The translations under genes and the position numbers were made by a program. Positions 26,047-34,293 of a DNA stretch of 64,000 bases are shown in pieces. Each line of letters begins with the position of its first letter. Position 1 is the stretch's first letter. A model generated the notes under the pieces. The model saw only the letters and a list, made by a program, of their open reading frames with translations, was not told the origin of the DNA and searched no databases. The stretch spans positions 62,001 through 126,000 of the forward strand of contig JBMYVY010000002.1 of assembly GCA_049606855.1 (NCBI GenBank). The letters are read 5' to 3'. Origin of the DNA: JBELHR01 sp049606855. Lineage in GTDB: Bacteria > Bacteroidota > Bacteroidia > Flavobacteriales > Flavobacteriaceae.

Positions 26047-27806
26047 TCGAGTAACCCCATTTTTCTCATTAAATGGCTTGCGTTTCTATTTTGACTCAGC
26101 CCGGGCCTAAGCTTATAATCAAATACCAATTCCTCATCAGCTACAACCGCCTCAAAATAATAATTAAAAACCAGCTTGTTCTTTTCAATCAATTCCCCTA
26201 GAGATAAATCATGAGTTGCTACAAATACAGTTGAAGGACCCTGGTGAATCTTTTCTAGAAATTTAAAAGAGCCTTCGGCTTTATCAGTGGAATTTGTTCC
26301 TTTCAGTATTTCATCTAATAAAACAAAATAAGGATGGTCAATGGCATGGTCCAAAACATATTTTAGTCGGTGTAATTCCGCGTGAAAATAAGAGGATTGC
26401 TCCATCAAAGAATCTGAAGTTCGCATGGAACTAATCAACTTAATGGGTTGATAAACCATTTTTTTTGCCCGCACTGGCAGTCCTATATTACTCATAACCA
26501 CAGCCATCCCTACAGCACGTAAAAATGTCGATTTTCCAGCCATATTCGGACCTGTAATTACCCAAAGACTTCCTTGTTTAATACTCAGGTCATTGCAAAC
26601 TAAATCCTGAGAATTAATCAGAGGATGACCCAACTGTTCAAACTCCATGGTTTCACTGGAATAATTCAATTCGGGAAAGACCAAATCTTCATTTTGAAAT
26701 GTATATTCAGCTAGGGAATTGAACGCATCCATTTCTTGTAGTACATACCTCCAGTTTTTCCATTGCTCTTCATAATAAACCAGCCAAGCCTGAATTTGTT
26801 GCATTTGCCAAATATCCCATAACATAAAACCATTCAAAACAATTCCCATGAGCATATTGTTTCTTTGATCAAGTCTTGATATCGGTTCAGAAAGTTCTTT
26901 AAGAATCAAGTCAGGTCGATATCCCAGTTTGTCAATCAATGTTTTCCCCAAATTAGACTCCAAAGACAGATCATCAATTTTATTCAACAATTTCACCTGT
27001 TGTTTTAATACCGGAAGTAAGCGATCTGTAATCGCACTAAACTCGTTAACAGGTTTAAAATACAATCCAGTAAGCCCCAATCCTAATAATGCCCAAAGCA
27101 TGGGGATTACATATGAAATATATCCAAGTACCGTAGCGCCGATTAAAAGAACACTCACTATAGAGAATACGGGAGTCAATCGTTTTGACCATTTAAATTT
27201 AATCGGTTTATAATTCGTTAAAAACGAATAAATTCCCGTAGCATCTGTGGAATTCGAGGATGCAAAAAACTCAAGTCTAAAACTATTTTTTTGACTCAAT
27301 TCTTCAACGAGTCTCTGTCTTTGCTCAATTTTTTCAATTTTATTGGATAATAGCATTTCAGCCAACACTGCTTCCCCCTCTTGAGTTGAAGTGAAATTTA
27401 TTTTTTCGAAAAATGAATGAGGTCCCAAAAGATCTAGATCCTGAGCAAAATCGTGACTATGAGGTATAAATTGTTCCCCGTTGGAATAGCAAACGCCTTT
27501 TCGATAATCATACACTCTACCTAATTGTCTTCTGGTATAAGCCAACAAGTCCTTCTTGTCAAAATACTTTTTCAACAACACTGTAAATAGCCCCAACAAG
27601 AGCAGTTCGACTAGAACTAAAACTAAAACTTGGTCACTTAAAATAAAAAAACATGAAATAAGAGCAATAAAGACAAACAACCTCAACCAACCCAGAAATA
27701 ATAATTGCTTTTTATATCTCTGTTCAATCTGTTCTAATTCAGTCTTTTTTTCTGCGTAAAACTTGTAGGCTTTTGAGTCCTCCTTCAACACTGTATATTT
27801 GGTCAT
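26043..27806 (-). CDS. Membrane-anchored MutS-related ATPase
   Basis: About 587 residues. N-terminal coiled helix and two membrane helices (about 40-80), a MutS domain III-like helical region (110-195), another pair of hydrophobic helices (about 210-255), the clamp/lever region, and a MutS domain V ATPase at the end. The ATPase has GPNMAGKST (Walker A), MEQSSYF, LLDEILKGTN (Walker B) and ATHD. It lacks the MutS mismatch-binding domain I and the MutS2 Smr nuclease domain, so mismatch repair is unlikely. Relatives occur in Bacteroidota without known function. The ATG at 27806 overlaps moeB by 68 bases; 27821 and GTG at 27791 are alternatives. Last gene of the leftward molybdenum operon. Confidence 0.8.
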   Translation of the reverse strand: MTKYTVLKEDSKAYKFYAEKKTELEQIEQRYKKQLLFLGWLRLFVFIALISCFFILSDQVLVLVLVELLLLGLFTVLLKKYFDKKDLLAYTRRQLGRVYDYRKGVCYSNGEQFIPHSHDFAQDLDLLGPHSFFEKINFTSTQEGEAVLAEMLLSNKIEKIEQRQRLVEELSQKNSFRLEFFASSNSTDATGIYSFLTNYKPIKFKWSKRLTPVFSIVSVLLIGATVLGYISYVIPMLWALLGLGLTGLYFKPVNEFSAITDRLLPVLKQQVKLLNKIDDLSLESNLGKTLIDKLGYRPDLILKELSEPISRLDQRNNMLMGIVLNGFMLWDIWQMQQIQAWLVYYEEQWKNWRYVLQEMDAFNSLAEYTFQNEDLVFPELNYSSETMEFEQLGHPLINSQDLVCNDLSIKQGSLWVITGPNMAGKSTFLRAVGMAVVMSNIGLPVRAKKMVYQPIKLISSMRTSDSLMEQSSYFHAELHRLKYVLDHAIDHPYFVLLDEILKGTNSTDKAEGSFKFLEKIHQGPSTVFVATHDLSLGELIEKNKLVFNYYFEAVVADEELVFDYKLRPGLSQNRNASHLMRKMGLLD

Positions 27807-28743
27807 TTTCACTCGTTGCATGTTCTTCTTTTACAAATCTTAGACTACTTATTCCCCTTTGACAATATACAAAAATTCGTCTTGAGCCTTCTAGATTCAT
27901 AACAAATTCTTCGAAGGTCTGTTGAGTTAAATTTGATTGAATTTTTGCTCCTGTATATTCGAAATCAATCAAACCATATAACGCATCTTCCTCTGGATTA
28001 AAATCGACCCAAGATCGCTCCAAATCTGTCTCCTTATACACCCTGCTTCTAGAACGGTTCTCAGAAGCCTTCATCACAAATTGTTGTTGTTTATTAATAT
28101 TATAAATCACCAACTGGTTAAGCGGCAAGTCATTTTTTAAAAAATAATTCAACACCAAATTCACCTGCATAGCTGCACATAAATTTACGATGGGATTCAA
28201 TATTCCAACTTCTTCACAGGATAAATCCACTTGATTTTCTGAATCTGGAAAAAAATCTCTTAAATGGGCTGAGTCATTAACATTAAAAATTCCCCAGTAA
28301 GCATCGTATTTATACAACGAGCCATAAACTAGAGGTTTGTCATTGCTTAGAGCCACATCATTAATTCGATATTTTGTAGGCATATGATCTACACAATCAA
28401 CAATGATATCTACTTTTTTAAACAGCTCTTCTGCCAATTCATTATTCAAAAACTCGGGTATATATCGACATTGCACTTCAGGATTAAGGCGCTGTATTTT
28501 TTCTACCAAAACCTCAGCCTTATTCCTTCCAATATCTTCTTGATTATATAAAAATTGACGGTGTAAATTAGATTTGCTCACCTGATCGAAATCAACAATG
28601 AACAGATGACCTACACCACTTGCAGCAAGTCCCATGGCTACGAAGCTCCCCAAACCACCAGCCCCAATAACCGCCACCTTTCGATCTGCTAATGATTCCT
28701 GTTTTGACGTTCCGATTAGCGAAATTTGCCTAGAGTAATCCAT
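27739..28743 (-). CDS. moeB: MoeB/ThiF-type adenylyltransferase with rhodanese-like domain
   Basis: 334 residues. Adenylation domain: GAGGLGSFVAMGLAASGVG nucleotide loop near 29, NLHRQFLY and R/K residues near 60-75, DCVDHMPTKY near 117. The Cys of SCEEVGILNP is at the place of the MoeB active-site cysteine. The four zinc-binding cysteines (two CxxC) of MoeB are missing. The C-terminal rhodanese-like part has VYCQRGISSLR, with the active Cys. The protein should activate MoaD with ATP and may add sulfur through the rhodanese domain. The start is ATG 28743, which overlaps mobA by 14 bases; a longer frame to 28806 lies within mobA and is unlikely. Confidence 0.85.
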   Translation of the reverse strand: MDYSRQISLIGTSKQESLADRKVAVIGAGGLGSFVAMGLAASGVGHLFIVDFDQVSKSNLHRQFLYNQEDIGRNKAEVLVEKIQRLNPEVQCRYIPEFLNNELAEELFKKVDIIVDCVDHMPTKYRINDVALSNDKPLVYGSLYKYDAYWGIFNVNDSAHLRDFFPDSENQVDLSCEEVGILNPIVNLCAAMQVNLVLNYFLKNDLPLNQLVIYNINKQQQFVMKASENRSRSRVYKETDLERSWVDFNPEEDALYGLIDFEYTGAKIQSNLTQQTFEEFVMNLEGSRRIFVYCQRGISSLRFVKEEHATSENDQIYSVEGGLKSLQVLRRKKD

Positions 28744-29788
28744 CCTTAATCCTTTTAAAATCTTCCGGAGAATTGGCGTTTTCAACATATTTAGGATCAA
28801 CTTCAATTAGTTTTACCTCTGAATTAATCAGCATTTTTCTGGGACAAGAATAACCCAAACTTAAAAACTCTAATAGTCTAGCATAGGCTTTAGGCTCATA
28901 AATACAAATAAGTGGTTCTGGAAACTTTTCATCCTTTGCAACAAGAGCGGTAGCGACCTTCGAAGAATCTCTTTCTTTAATTAACTGCATCAAAAGCTTC
29001 CTGTTTACCTTGGGAAGATCATTCGCCAAAACTAGCAATGCATTCGAAGGAAAACATTTAAATGCGCTTAAAATACCCCCCATTGGCCCTAAGTCCAGAA
29101 AACTATCCTCAATTCGATTTGACATAGAATTATACTGGGCTTTTGCAACAGAAACATGAGCCTCAATACCCAAAGACTCAACAAGCTCAATCATGTGAAA
29201 ACGCTGTTCTTTTTTATGGTAAATAATTTGACCCTTATCCCTTCCCATGCGGCTACTTTTGCCACCAAGCATCACTAATCCTTTAAGCTCAGGAATCTGG
29301 ATTTGAGTTGAGATAAAGGAATTGAACTCTTTTTGACTTCTTATGATATTAGTCGATAAGTCATCATAAACAACCCAATCTTCATTTAAAGAAATACACG
29401 CGAGTACTTGAGTCAATTGATCCGCTCGCCTTCGAACCGAAGCTTGCTTTTTGGGATTCAAAAAGACAATTTGCTTTTCAGCTTCAAAGTGATTGGAATT
29501 CACAAAAACCAAATCATAAGATCTAAAATCAATGGCTTGTTGGTATTGATCTCTTGAACCTTTCCTTATTAACTCAACAAAACCTAGATCATTATAAGTA
29601 AATGAATCCTTTTGAGGAAATGGCGCCGAATCATCATGTGACCCGTCCAAATAAGCTATTTTTAGGGAGGACTGTTCGGCAAAAGCATTAACCCATTGTT
29701 GAATTTCATCACAAGATGTGCCTAATAACCCTATTTCCAAATAGTTTTTCGCGCGCGATAAATTTGCGTGTTTTTGATGTTTCCTCAT
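28730..29788 (-). CDS. mobA: Molybdenum cofactor guanylyltransferase (MobA-type) with N-terminal MobB-like domain
   Basis: 352 residues; ordinary MobA is about 190. The C-terminal 185 residues are the MobA nucleotidyltransferase: LKGLVMLGGKSSRMGRDKG, DLGPMGGILSAF, VLANDLPKV and ENANSPEDFKRI. The N-terminal 160 residues (LEIGLLGTSCDEIQQWV at 21, AYLDGSHDD near 45, DLVFVNSNHFEAEKQIVFL near 95) follow the strand pattern of MobB but lack its P-loop GKT. It attaches GMP (or CMP) to molybdopterin for some enzyme families. It overlaps moaC by 4 bases and moeB by 14. Confidence 0.85.
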   Translation of the reverse strand: MRKHQKHANLSRAKNYLEIGLLGTSCDEIQQWVNAFAEQSSLKIAYLDGSHDDSAPFPQKDSFTYNDLGFVELIRKGSRDQYQQAIDFRSYDLVFVNSNHFEAEKQIVFLNPKKQASVRRRADQLTQVLACISLNEDWVVYDDLSTNIIRSQKEFNSFISTQIQIPELKGLVMLGGKSSRMGRDKGQIIYHKKEQRFHMIELVESLGIEAHVSVAKAQYNSMSNRIEDSFLDLGPMGGILSAFKCFPSNALLVLANDLPKVNRKLLMQLIKERDSSKVATALVAKDEKFPEPLICIYEPKAYARLLEFLSLGYSCPRKMLINSEVKLIEVDPKYVENANSPEDFKRIKDGLL

Positions 29789-30261
29789 CGTTTAAAATCA
29801 TTTTTACCTCCCCGTTTTTCAACAAGTGAAATTTTTGTAATTTCAATATGAGGGTTAATTGCTTTACACATATCATACACCGTCAAAGCAGTTATATTTG
29901 CTCCCATTAAGGCCTCCATTTCTACACCAGTTTTTCCTTGCAACTTAACTTCAACCTCAATTCGAATGGTCTCGAAGTCAAAAGGTTTAATCGTAATATT
30001 CACTCCATCAATACTAAGAGGATGACACATAGGAATCAAAAAAGGGGTTTGCTTAACTCCTTGAATCCCAGCAATTATAGCCGTTTGAAAAACTGGCCCT
30101 TTCTTAGCTCTTAGTTCATGTGAGTCATCAAGCTGACTCATCAAATCAGCACCAAGTATCACAAATGCCTCGGCTATTGCATATCTAGCACTAATATTTT
30201 TAGAACCTACATCAACCATCTTAGGTTGGTTCTCCTCATTTAAATGTGAAAAATCACTCAT
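29785..30261 (-). CDS. moaC: Cyclic pyranopterin monophosphate synthase MoaC
   Basis: 158 residues. Motifs MVDVGSKNISARYAIAEA at the N terminus, KGPVFQTAIIAGIQ, LIPMCHPLSI, and GKTGVEMEALMGAN with the catalytic Lys/His/Asp set of MoaC. It turns the MoaA product into precursor Z. It shares one base with the moeA stop (30261) and overlaps mobA by 4, so it is tightly coupled in the leftward operon. Confidence 0.96.
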   Translation of the reverse strand: MSDFSHLNEENQPKMVDVGSKNISARYAIAEAFVILGADLMSQLDDSHELRAKKGPVFQTAIIAGIQGVKQTPFLIPMCHPLSIDGVNITIKPFDFETIRIEVEVKLQGKTGVEMEALMGANITALTVYDMCKAINPHIEITKISLVEKRGGKNDFKR

Positions 30262-31418
30262 TATAATTCAATTAATTGATAACGTTCTCCTTTTTTATAT
30301 AGGTCCTTTCCTGCTTCAAGAATTAATATTCCATTTGCCTTACTGAGCGTTGAAAAATCACCAGAGCCATTAGTCAAAACAGGGTCAGCCCAGAACTCTT
30401 CATTACATCTAACAGGAATAAAATAAGCCAAATTCGGTTTAAATACTACATCATTTTCTAATTGGGCGTATTTTATATCCATCACATCTTCAATCCAGGG
30501 CTTAAAATATACTTGATAGCACATAAAAGTAGATACTGGGTTCCCGGGAAAACCAAAAACTACACATTGCTCATCACCTCCAAACCAAAATGGTTTTCCC
30601 GGTCTTTGAGCAACTTTATGAAACCATTTCTCTATACCGAGAAGCTCAAACACCTCAGGTAAATAATCAAATTTCCCTTTTGAGACTCCTCCTGAAAAAA
30701 TCAAAACATCAAACTCTTTTTTCAATCGAGAAATTTCCTCAATTAATTCATCCTTGTTATCTCGCAAATGAAAACTTTCAGCTTCCGGCAGGTCAGCCAA
30801 AAGAAACTCACTATTGCTTTGTCTAATTTGATAATATTCAGGGGTCTTGTCAACACTCACCAATTCATCACCAGTTGAAATCACAGCGACTCTTGGACGA
30901 CTTTTAACCAAAACCTTTGATTTGCCTACAGAAGCTAAAATTGCAATATCCGCCAGGTTTATACGCTTGCCTTTGTTAATTAAAACATCCCCACGAGATT
31001 GATCACTTCCTTTGTAATGAATATTTGTTTTTCCTTGAATATCTTCCCTTTTAACCGAGAAGCTCCCCTTCAAATCAATCACTTTCTCATAAGGGATTAC
31101 CCGATCACAGTTTTGTGGTAGTACCGCTCCAGTCATGACCTCAACACAAGACTCAGCATTGATGTTCGACAAACGAGGAGATCCTGCAGCTTGAATCCCA
31201 TTTTTTAAAAAAATATAGTTTTCTTTAGCGTCCTGTATATCTGCAGATGCAATTGCTATTCCATCCATTGCCACCCGATCAAAAGGTGGCCAATCTCGAT
31301 CTGCGATAATATCTTCTGCCAAAACATGACCTACTGCATCTCTCAATTTAAGTAATTGCTCTCCGAACGATCGCTTATGAGCTTGGATTATTTGTTGTGC
31401 CTCTTGGTAGGAAATCAA
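30261..31418 (-). CDS. moeA: Molybdopterin molybdenumtransferase MoeA
   Basis: 385 residues. Motifs: RDWPPFDRVAMDGIA at about 38, VISTGDELV near 177, IFSGGVSKGKFDYLPEV near 232, and AQRPGKPFWFG near 260, the MoCF-binding fold and inserted domains of MoeA. The enzyme ligates molybdate to adenylated molybdopterin. In most bacteria this requires MogA or MoaB, which is not found in this window. Confidence 0.95.
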   Translation of the reverse strand: MISYQEAQQIIQAHKRSFGEQLLKLRDAVGHVLAEDIIADRDWPPFDRVAMDGIAIASADIQDAKENYIFLKNGIQAAGSPRLSNINAESCVEVMTGAVLPQNCDRVIPYEKVIDLKGSFSVKREDIQGKTNIHYKGSDQSRGDVLINKGKRINLADIAILASVGKSKVLVKSRPRVAVISTGDELVSVDKTPEYYQIRQSNSEFLLADLPEAESFHLRDNKDELIEEISRLKKEFDVLIFSGGVSKGKFDYLPEVFELLGIEKWFHKVAQRPGKPFWFGGDEQCVVFGFPGNPVSTFMCYQVYFKPWIEDVMDIKYAQLENDVVFKPNLAYFIPVRCNEEFWADPVLTNGSGDFSTLSKANGILILEAGKDLYKKGERYQLIEL

Positions 31419-31420
31419 AA

Positions 31421-31783
31421 TTAACGTTTAAAAAGTTTGACAATTCCTCTAAAAAACAGATACATCCCTGCAATTAATATGAACTCATAAAAAGACCAAA
31501 AGACAAATGTTTTAAAGGTAATTCCTCCAATCCACACCCCTATTTCCAACTCTCTGTTGATAAATACTCCTGAGAGAAACCACGTGACCACAAAAACCAA
31601 AGCGATCATCGATGAAAGCAGATAGTATTTGGTTTTGTACAACCACCAAAAAAACAAGGTCAACATCGACAAGCCTGAAAGCACCCCTATAAAAACAAAA
31701 AACTTATCGCGAAACCCGTCTAAAGACCAGGTCACAAGTAGCGAAGTCACAATTAATGAAAATGCAATAAAATATTTCTTCAT
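31421..31783 (-). CDS. Small four-helix membrane protein between moaA and moeA
   Basis: 120 residues with helices at about 5-22, 31-50, 55-75 and 85-112; the only polar stretches are short loops (WSLDGFRDK). Gaps of 2 bases to moeA and 5 to moaA place it firmly in the operon. I recognise no family. A role in cofactor supply or molybdate handling would be guessing. Confidence 0.75.
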   Translation of the reverse strand: MKKYFIAFSLIVTSLLVTWSLDGFRDKFFVFIGVLSGLSMLTLFFWWLYKTKYYLLSSMIALVFVVTWFLSGVFINRELEIGVWIGGITFKTFVFWSFYEFILIAGMYLFFRGIVKLFKR

Positions 31784-31788
31784 GATTT

Positions 31789-32793
31789 TTATCCTCCTAT
31801 ATGAGACATACTTTGAAAATGTTTTGAATCAATTTTTTTTATGCTGTCTTCAGCTTCAAATCCATCCTTTTTCTTTTGCCAAACTAAACGTGACAATTGT
31901 CCTTCTATTTTTTTCAATTTAAACTCTGTATCGAGATTCTGATCTCTCAACAGCGTTCTGAAATCAAATATTCCACCATCATATAGGCAATTTTTCAGTT
32001 CTCCCTTGGCACTTATTCTTATTCGATTACAATCATTACAGATTGTTCTTGAAAAAGCAGGTATAACTCCAATACTACCTTTAGAATTTTTCAACTTAAA
32101 ATCATCACTAGTCCCAGATAATATTCGGCCCGAACTTTCAATCTCAGGGAACTCCTTTTTTAGCGTCTGTTTTATTTGATCAGCCGACCAAGGTTTTTTT
32201 GAAGCTCGTAAACTTCCTCCGTTGAAGGGCATCTCTTCAATAAACCTAACATGTAATTTATTTAACCTACTAAGTTCGGCAAAATCTTTAATCTCATCCG
32301 CATTGAAATCCGACATAACCACCATGTTGAGTTTGACCGTAATATCCGAAGCTAATAAGTGATCTAATGAAGCCATTACTTGATCAAAATAATTTCTTCT
32401 ACTGATCTGTTCAAACTTGTCTTTTTTCAGGGTATCTAAACTTAAATTAACACTTGAAAGACCCAGTTGTTCCAACCGGTCAATATAGGGGCTCAACAGA
32501 ACTCCATTGGTAGTTATATGCCATGAATCGATTCCATCAATCTTTGAAACAGATTCAAAAAAACTCATGATATCTTTTCTTACAAAAGGCTCTCCTCCTG
32601 TAAATCGAAATTTGTTAACTCCTAAATTGACTCCTGCTTGAATCATAAGAAGCATTTCCTCGAAACTCAACAATTCTTCTTTTGGAGCAAGAACAATTCC
32701 TTTGGCGGGCATACAATAACTGCATCGCAAATTACAGCGATCTGTCAGAGCCACCCTCATGTAATTTATATTCCTGTTATACTGATCAATCAC
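31789..32793 (-). CDS. moaA: GTP 3',8-cyclase MoaA (radical SAM)
   Basis: 334 residues. The radical SAM cluster is C20, C24 and C27 (TDRCNLRCSYCMP). The second C-terminal [4Fe-4S] set is in CNDCNRIRISAKGELKNC. The protein ends in GG, as required of MoaA. It makes 3',8-cyclo-dihydro-GTP from GTP in the first pathway step. It overlaps the upstream regulator gene by 4 bases, so both are co-translated. Confidence 0.96.
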   Translation of the reverse strand: MIDQYNRNINYMRVALTDRCNLRCSYCMPAKGIVLAPKEELLSFEEMLLMIQAGVNLGVNKFRFTGGEPFVRKDIMSFFESVSKIDGIDSWHITTNGVLLSPYIDRLEQLGLSSVNLSLDTLKKDKFEQISRRNYFDQVMASLDHLLASDITVKLNMVVMSDFNADEIKDFAELSRLNKLHVRFIEEMPFNGGSLRASKKPWSADQIKQTLKKEFPEIESSGRILSGTSDDFKLKNSKGSIGVIPAFSRTICNDCNRIRISAKGELKNCLYDGGIFDFRTLLRDQNLDTEFKLKKIEGQLSRLVWQKKKDGFEAEDSIKKIDSKHFQSMSHIGG

Positions 32794-33440
32794 AAGGATA
32801 AAATTTCAATATTGTTTCTGTGCAATTTAATAACTCCCTTTTTTTCCAAAGCCTTTAAAATTCGTGAAACCACCACTCTAGAGGTATTCATATCATAGGC
32901 CACTTGTTGATGAGTAGTATCGACTGAAGTAGATCTCATAATCTGAGCCTTATCTCTTAAATATTTGAGTATGCGTTCATCCATTTGCATGAATGCTAAA
33001 GTATCTATAGTATCCACCATCTCTCCCATTCTCAAATTGTAACTCTCCAGAATAAAGCTTCGCCAAGAGGCATACTTGACCATCCATTCATCCAGTTTCT
33101 CATAAGGTATAAAAATAATTTCCGATTCCTTTTCGGTAACTCCTCGGATTTTACTTTTGGCTTGGGATAACCCTGTGCCAAAAGAAACTGCGCAAGTATC
33201 ACCTCTCTCTAGGAAATAAAGTACCATCTCATCTCCTTTTTCATCTTCACGGACTATTTTGATTGCTCCTTCAAGTAATAAGGGTATGCAATCCATTTTT
33301 TCACCTATATCTACTAGTATACTGTCTTTTGGAATCACCTGATAACGGCCAAGTTCCTTTATCTCCTTGATGAGCTCCTTTTCAAATACAAATGAAAAAT
33401 AATCATTTAGCTTCTCTATTCCTGGACTCGATTCCTCCAT
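32790..33440 (-). CDS. Crp/Fnr family transcriptional regulator
   Basis: 216 residues: cyclic-nucleotide-binding-like domain (about 25-140, with LLLEGAIKIVREDEKGDEMVLYFLERGD), dimer helix, and winged helix with THQQVAYDMNTSRVVVSRILKALEKKGVI (about 170-200). There is no N-terminal cysteine cluster as in FNR, so it is not an obvious oxygen-sensing FeS protein. The signal may be a small molecule or nitric oxide, but this is inference. Placement as first gene directly coupled to moaA suggests it controls the molybdenum-cofactor genes, perhaps in response to anaerobiosis or nitrate. Confidence 0.92.
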   Translation of the reverse strand: MEESSPGIEKLNDYFSFVFEKELIKEIKELGRYQVIPKDSILVDIGEKMDCIPLLLEGAIKIVREDEKGDEMVLYFLERGDTCAVSFGTGLSQAKSKIRGVTEKESEIIFIPYEKLDEWMVKYASWRSFILESYNLRMGEMVDTIDTLAFMQMDERILKYLRDKAQIMRSTSVDTTHQQVAYDMNTSRVVVSRILKALEKKGVIKLHRNNIEILSL

Positions 33441-33465
33441 CTCTTCGGTTTTACTTCGAAATTAG

Positions 33466-33497
33466 GCAAAAAAAAACTCCCAAGCAATTGGGAGTTT
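33466..33497 (-). terminator. Terminator after rpmA
   Basis: Stem AAAACTCCCAA / TTGGGAGTTTT with a small loop (GCAA region), ending in nine T residues on the minus strand. It lies 22 bases past the L27 stop. The following regulator gene starts at 33440, so it must use its own promoter or read-through. Confidence 0.9.
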
Positions 33498-33519
33498 TAT
33501 TCGATTCTCTTTACGAGTC

Positions 33520-33780
33520 TTATGCTTCAAAAGGAACAATAGATACGTAAGATTTGTTGTCTTTCTTTTTAGTGAATTTAACAACACCATCAACTTTAGC
33601 GTGTAAAGTATGATCTTTCCCCATGTAAACATTTTCACCTGGGTTGTGTGCTGTTCCTCTTTGACGAACAATGATATTTCCTGCTAAGGCAGCTTGCCCA
33701 CCAAAAATCTTAACACCAAGTCGTTTCGATTCTGATTCTCTACCGTTCTTCGAACTTCCGACACCTTTCTTATGAGCCAT
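33520..33780 (-). CDS. rpmA: 50S ribosomal protein L27
   Basis: 86 residues beginning MAHKKGVGSSKNGRESESKRLG, the L27 N terminus that reaches the peptidyl transferase centre. QRGTAHNPGENVYMGKDHTL follows near 40-60. It lies 49 bases after rplU in the standard L21-L27 pair. The protein is not a long-leader form: no extra N-terminal extension is seen. Confidence 0.97.
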   Translation of the reverse strand: MAHKKGVGSSKNGRESESKRLGVKIFGGQAALAGNIIVRQRGTAHNPGENVYMGKDHTLHAKVDGVVKFTKKKDNKSYVSIVPFEA

Positions 33781-33829
33781 AATATAGGATTTTAAAAACT
33801 CGACTATCGAGTTTGGGTTAATAATTTAA

Positions 33830-34201
33830 TTATTTAGCTTCTTCTTTAGAAACTTCTTCTTTTTTAGGCGCTGCTTTTTTCTTTGCTGCACTTACCGTGA
33901 TTCCGTTGATTTGAATTTCAGTCAAATACTGACGGTGACCATTCTTCACTTTGTAACCTTTTCTTCTTTTCTTCTTGAAAACGATTACTTTGTCTCCCTT
34001 AAGGTGACCTAAAACAGTAGCTTTTACTTTAGCTCCTTTTATAGCTGGGGCGCCGATTGTTACCTTCCCTGCTTTATCTACTAAAAGAACGTTATCAAAA
34101 ACAACTTTTGATCCCTCTTCAGCCGACAAACGGTGAACGTACACTTTTTGGTCTTTTGCAACTTTAAATTGCTGCCCTGCTATCTCTACAATTGCGTACA
34201 T
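33830..34201 (-). CDS. rplU: 50S ribosomal protein L21 with charged C-terminal tail
   Basis: 123 residues. Core L21 (1-105): MYAIVEIAGQQFKVAKDQKVYVHRL, KVTIGAPAIKGAKVKATVLGH, FKKKRRKGYKVKNGHRQYLTEIQI. An added lysine/alanine/glutamate tail AAKKKAAPKKEEVSKEEAK follows, an extension seen in several Bacteroidota L21 proteins. First gene of the rplU-rpmA unit, with a perfect promoter 40 bases upstream. Confidence 0.97.
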   Translation of the reverse strand: MYAIVEIAGQQFKVAKDQKVYVHRLSAEEGSKVVFDNVLLVDKAGKVTIGAPAIKGAKVKATVLGHLKGDKVIVFKKKRRKGYKVKNGHRQYLTEIQINGITVSAAKKKAAPKKEEVSKEEAK

Positions 34202-34240
34202 AATTAATAATTTTAATTTAGCGTCATTTTAAAACGAGTG

Positions 34241-34270
34241 CAAATATACATATTTTTAAGCAAGTACCAA
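34241..34270 (-). promoter_or_regulatory. Promoter of rplU-rpmA
   Basis: The complement of 34241-34248 is TATATTTG and of 34268-34270 is TTG, with exactly 19 bases between: a full match to the Bacteroidota consensus. The rplU start is 40 bases from the -7 element. Confidence 0.85.
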
Positions 34271-34293
34271 CTATTATTTATACCTTTATTGTC

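Noticed and set aside
33462..33671. Minus-strand frame overlapping rpmA
   Set aside because: It lies in an alternative frame of L27 and crosses the terminator; L27 is clearly the real gene.
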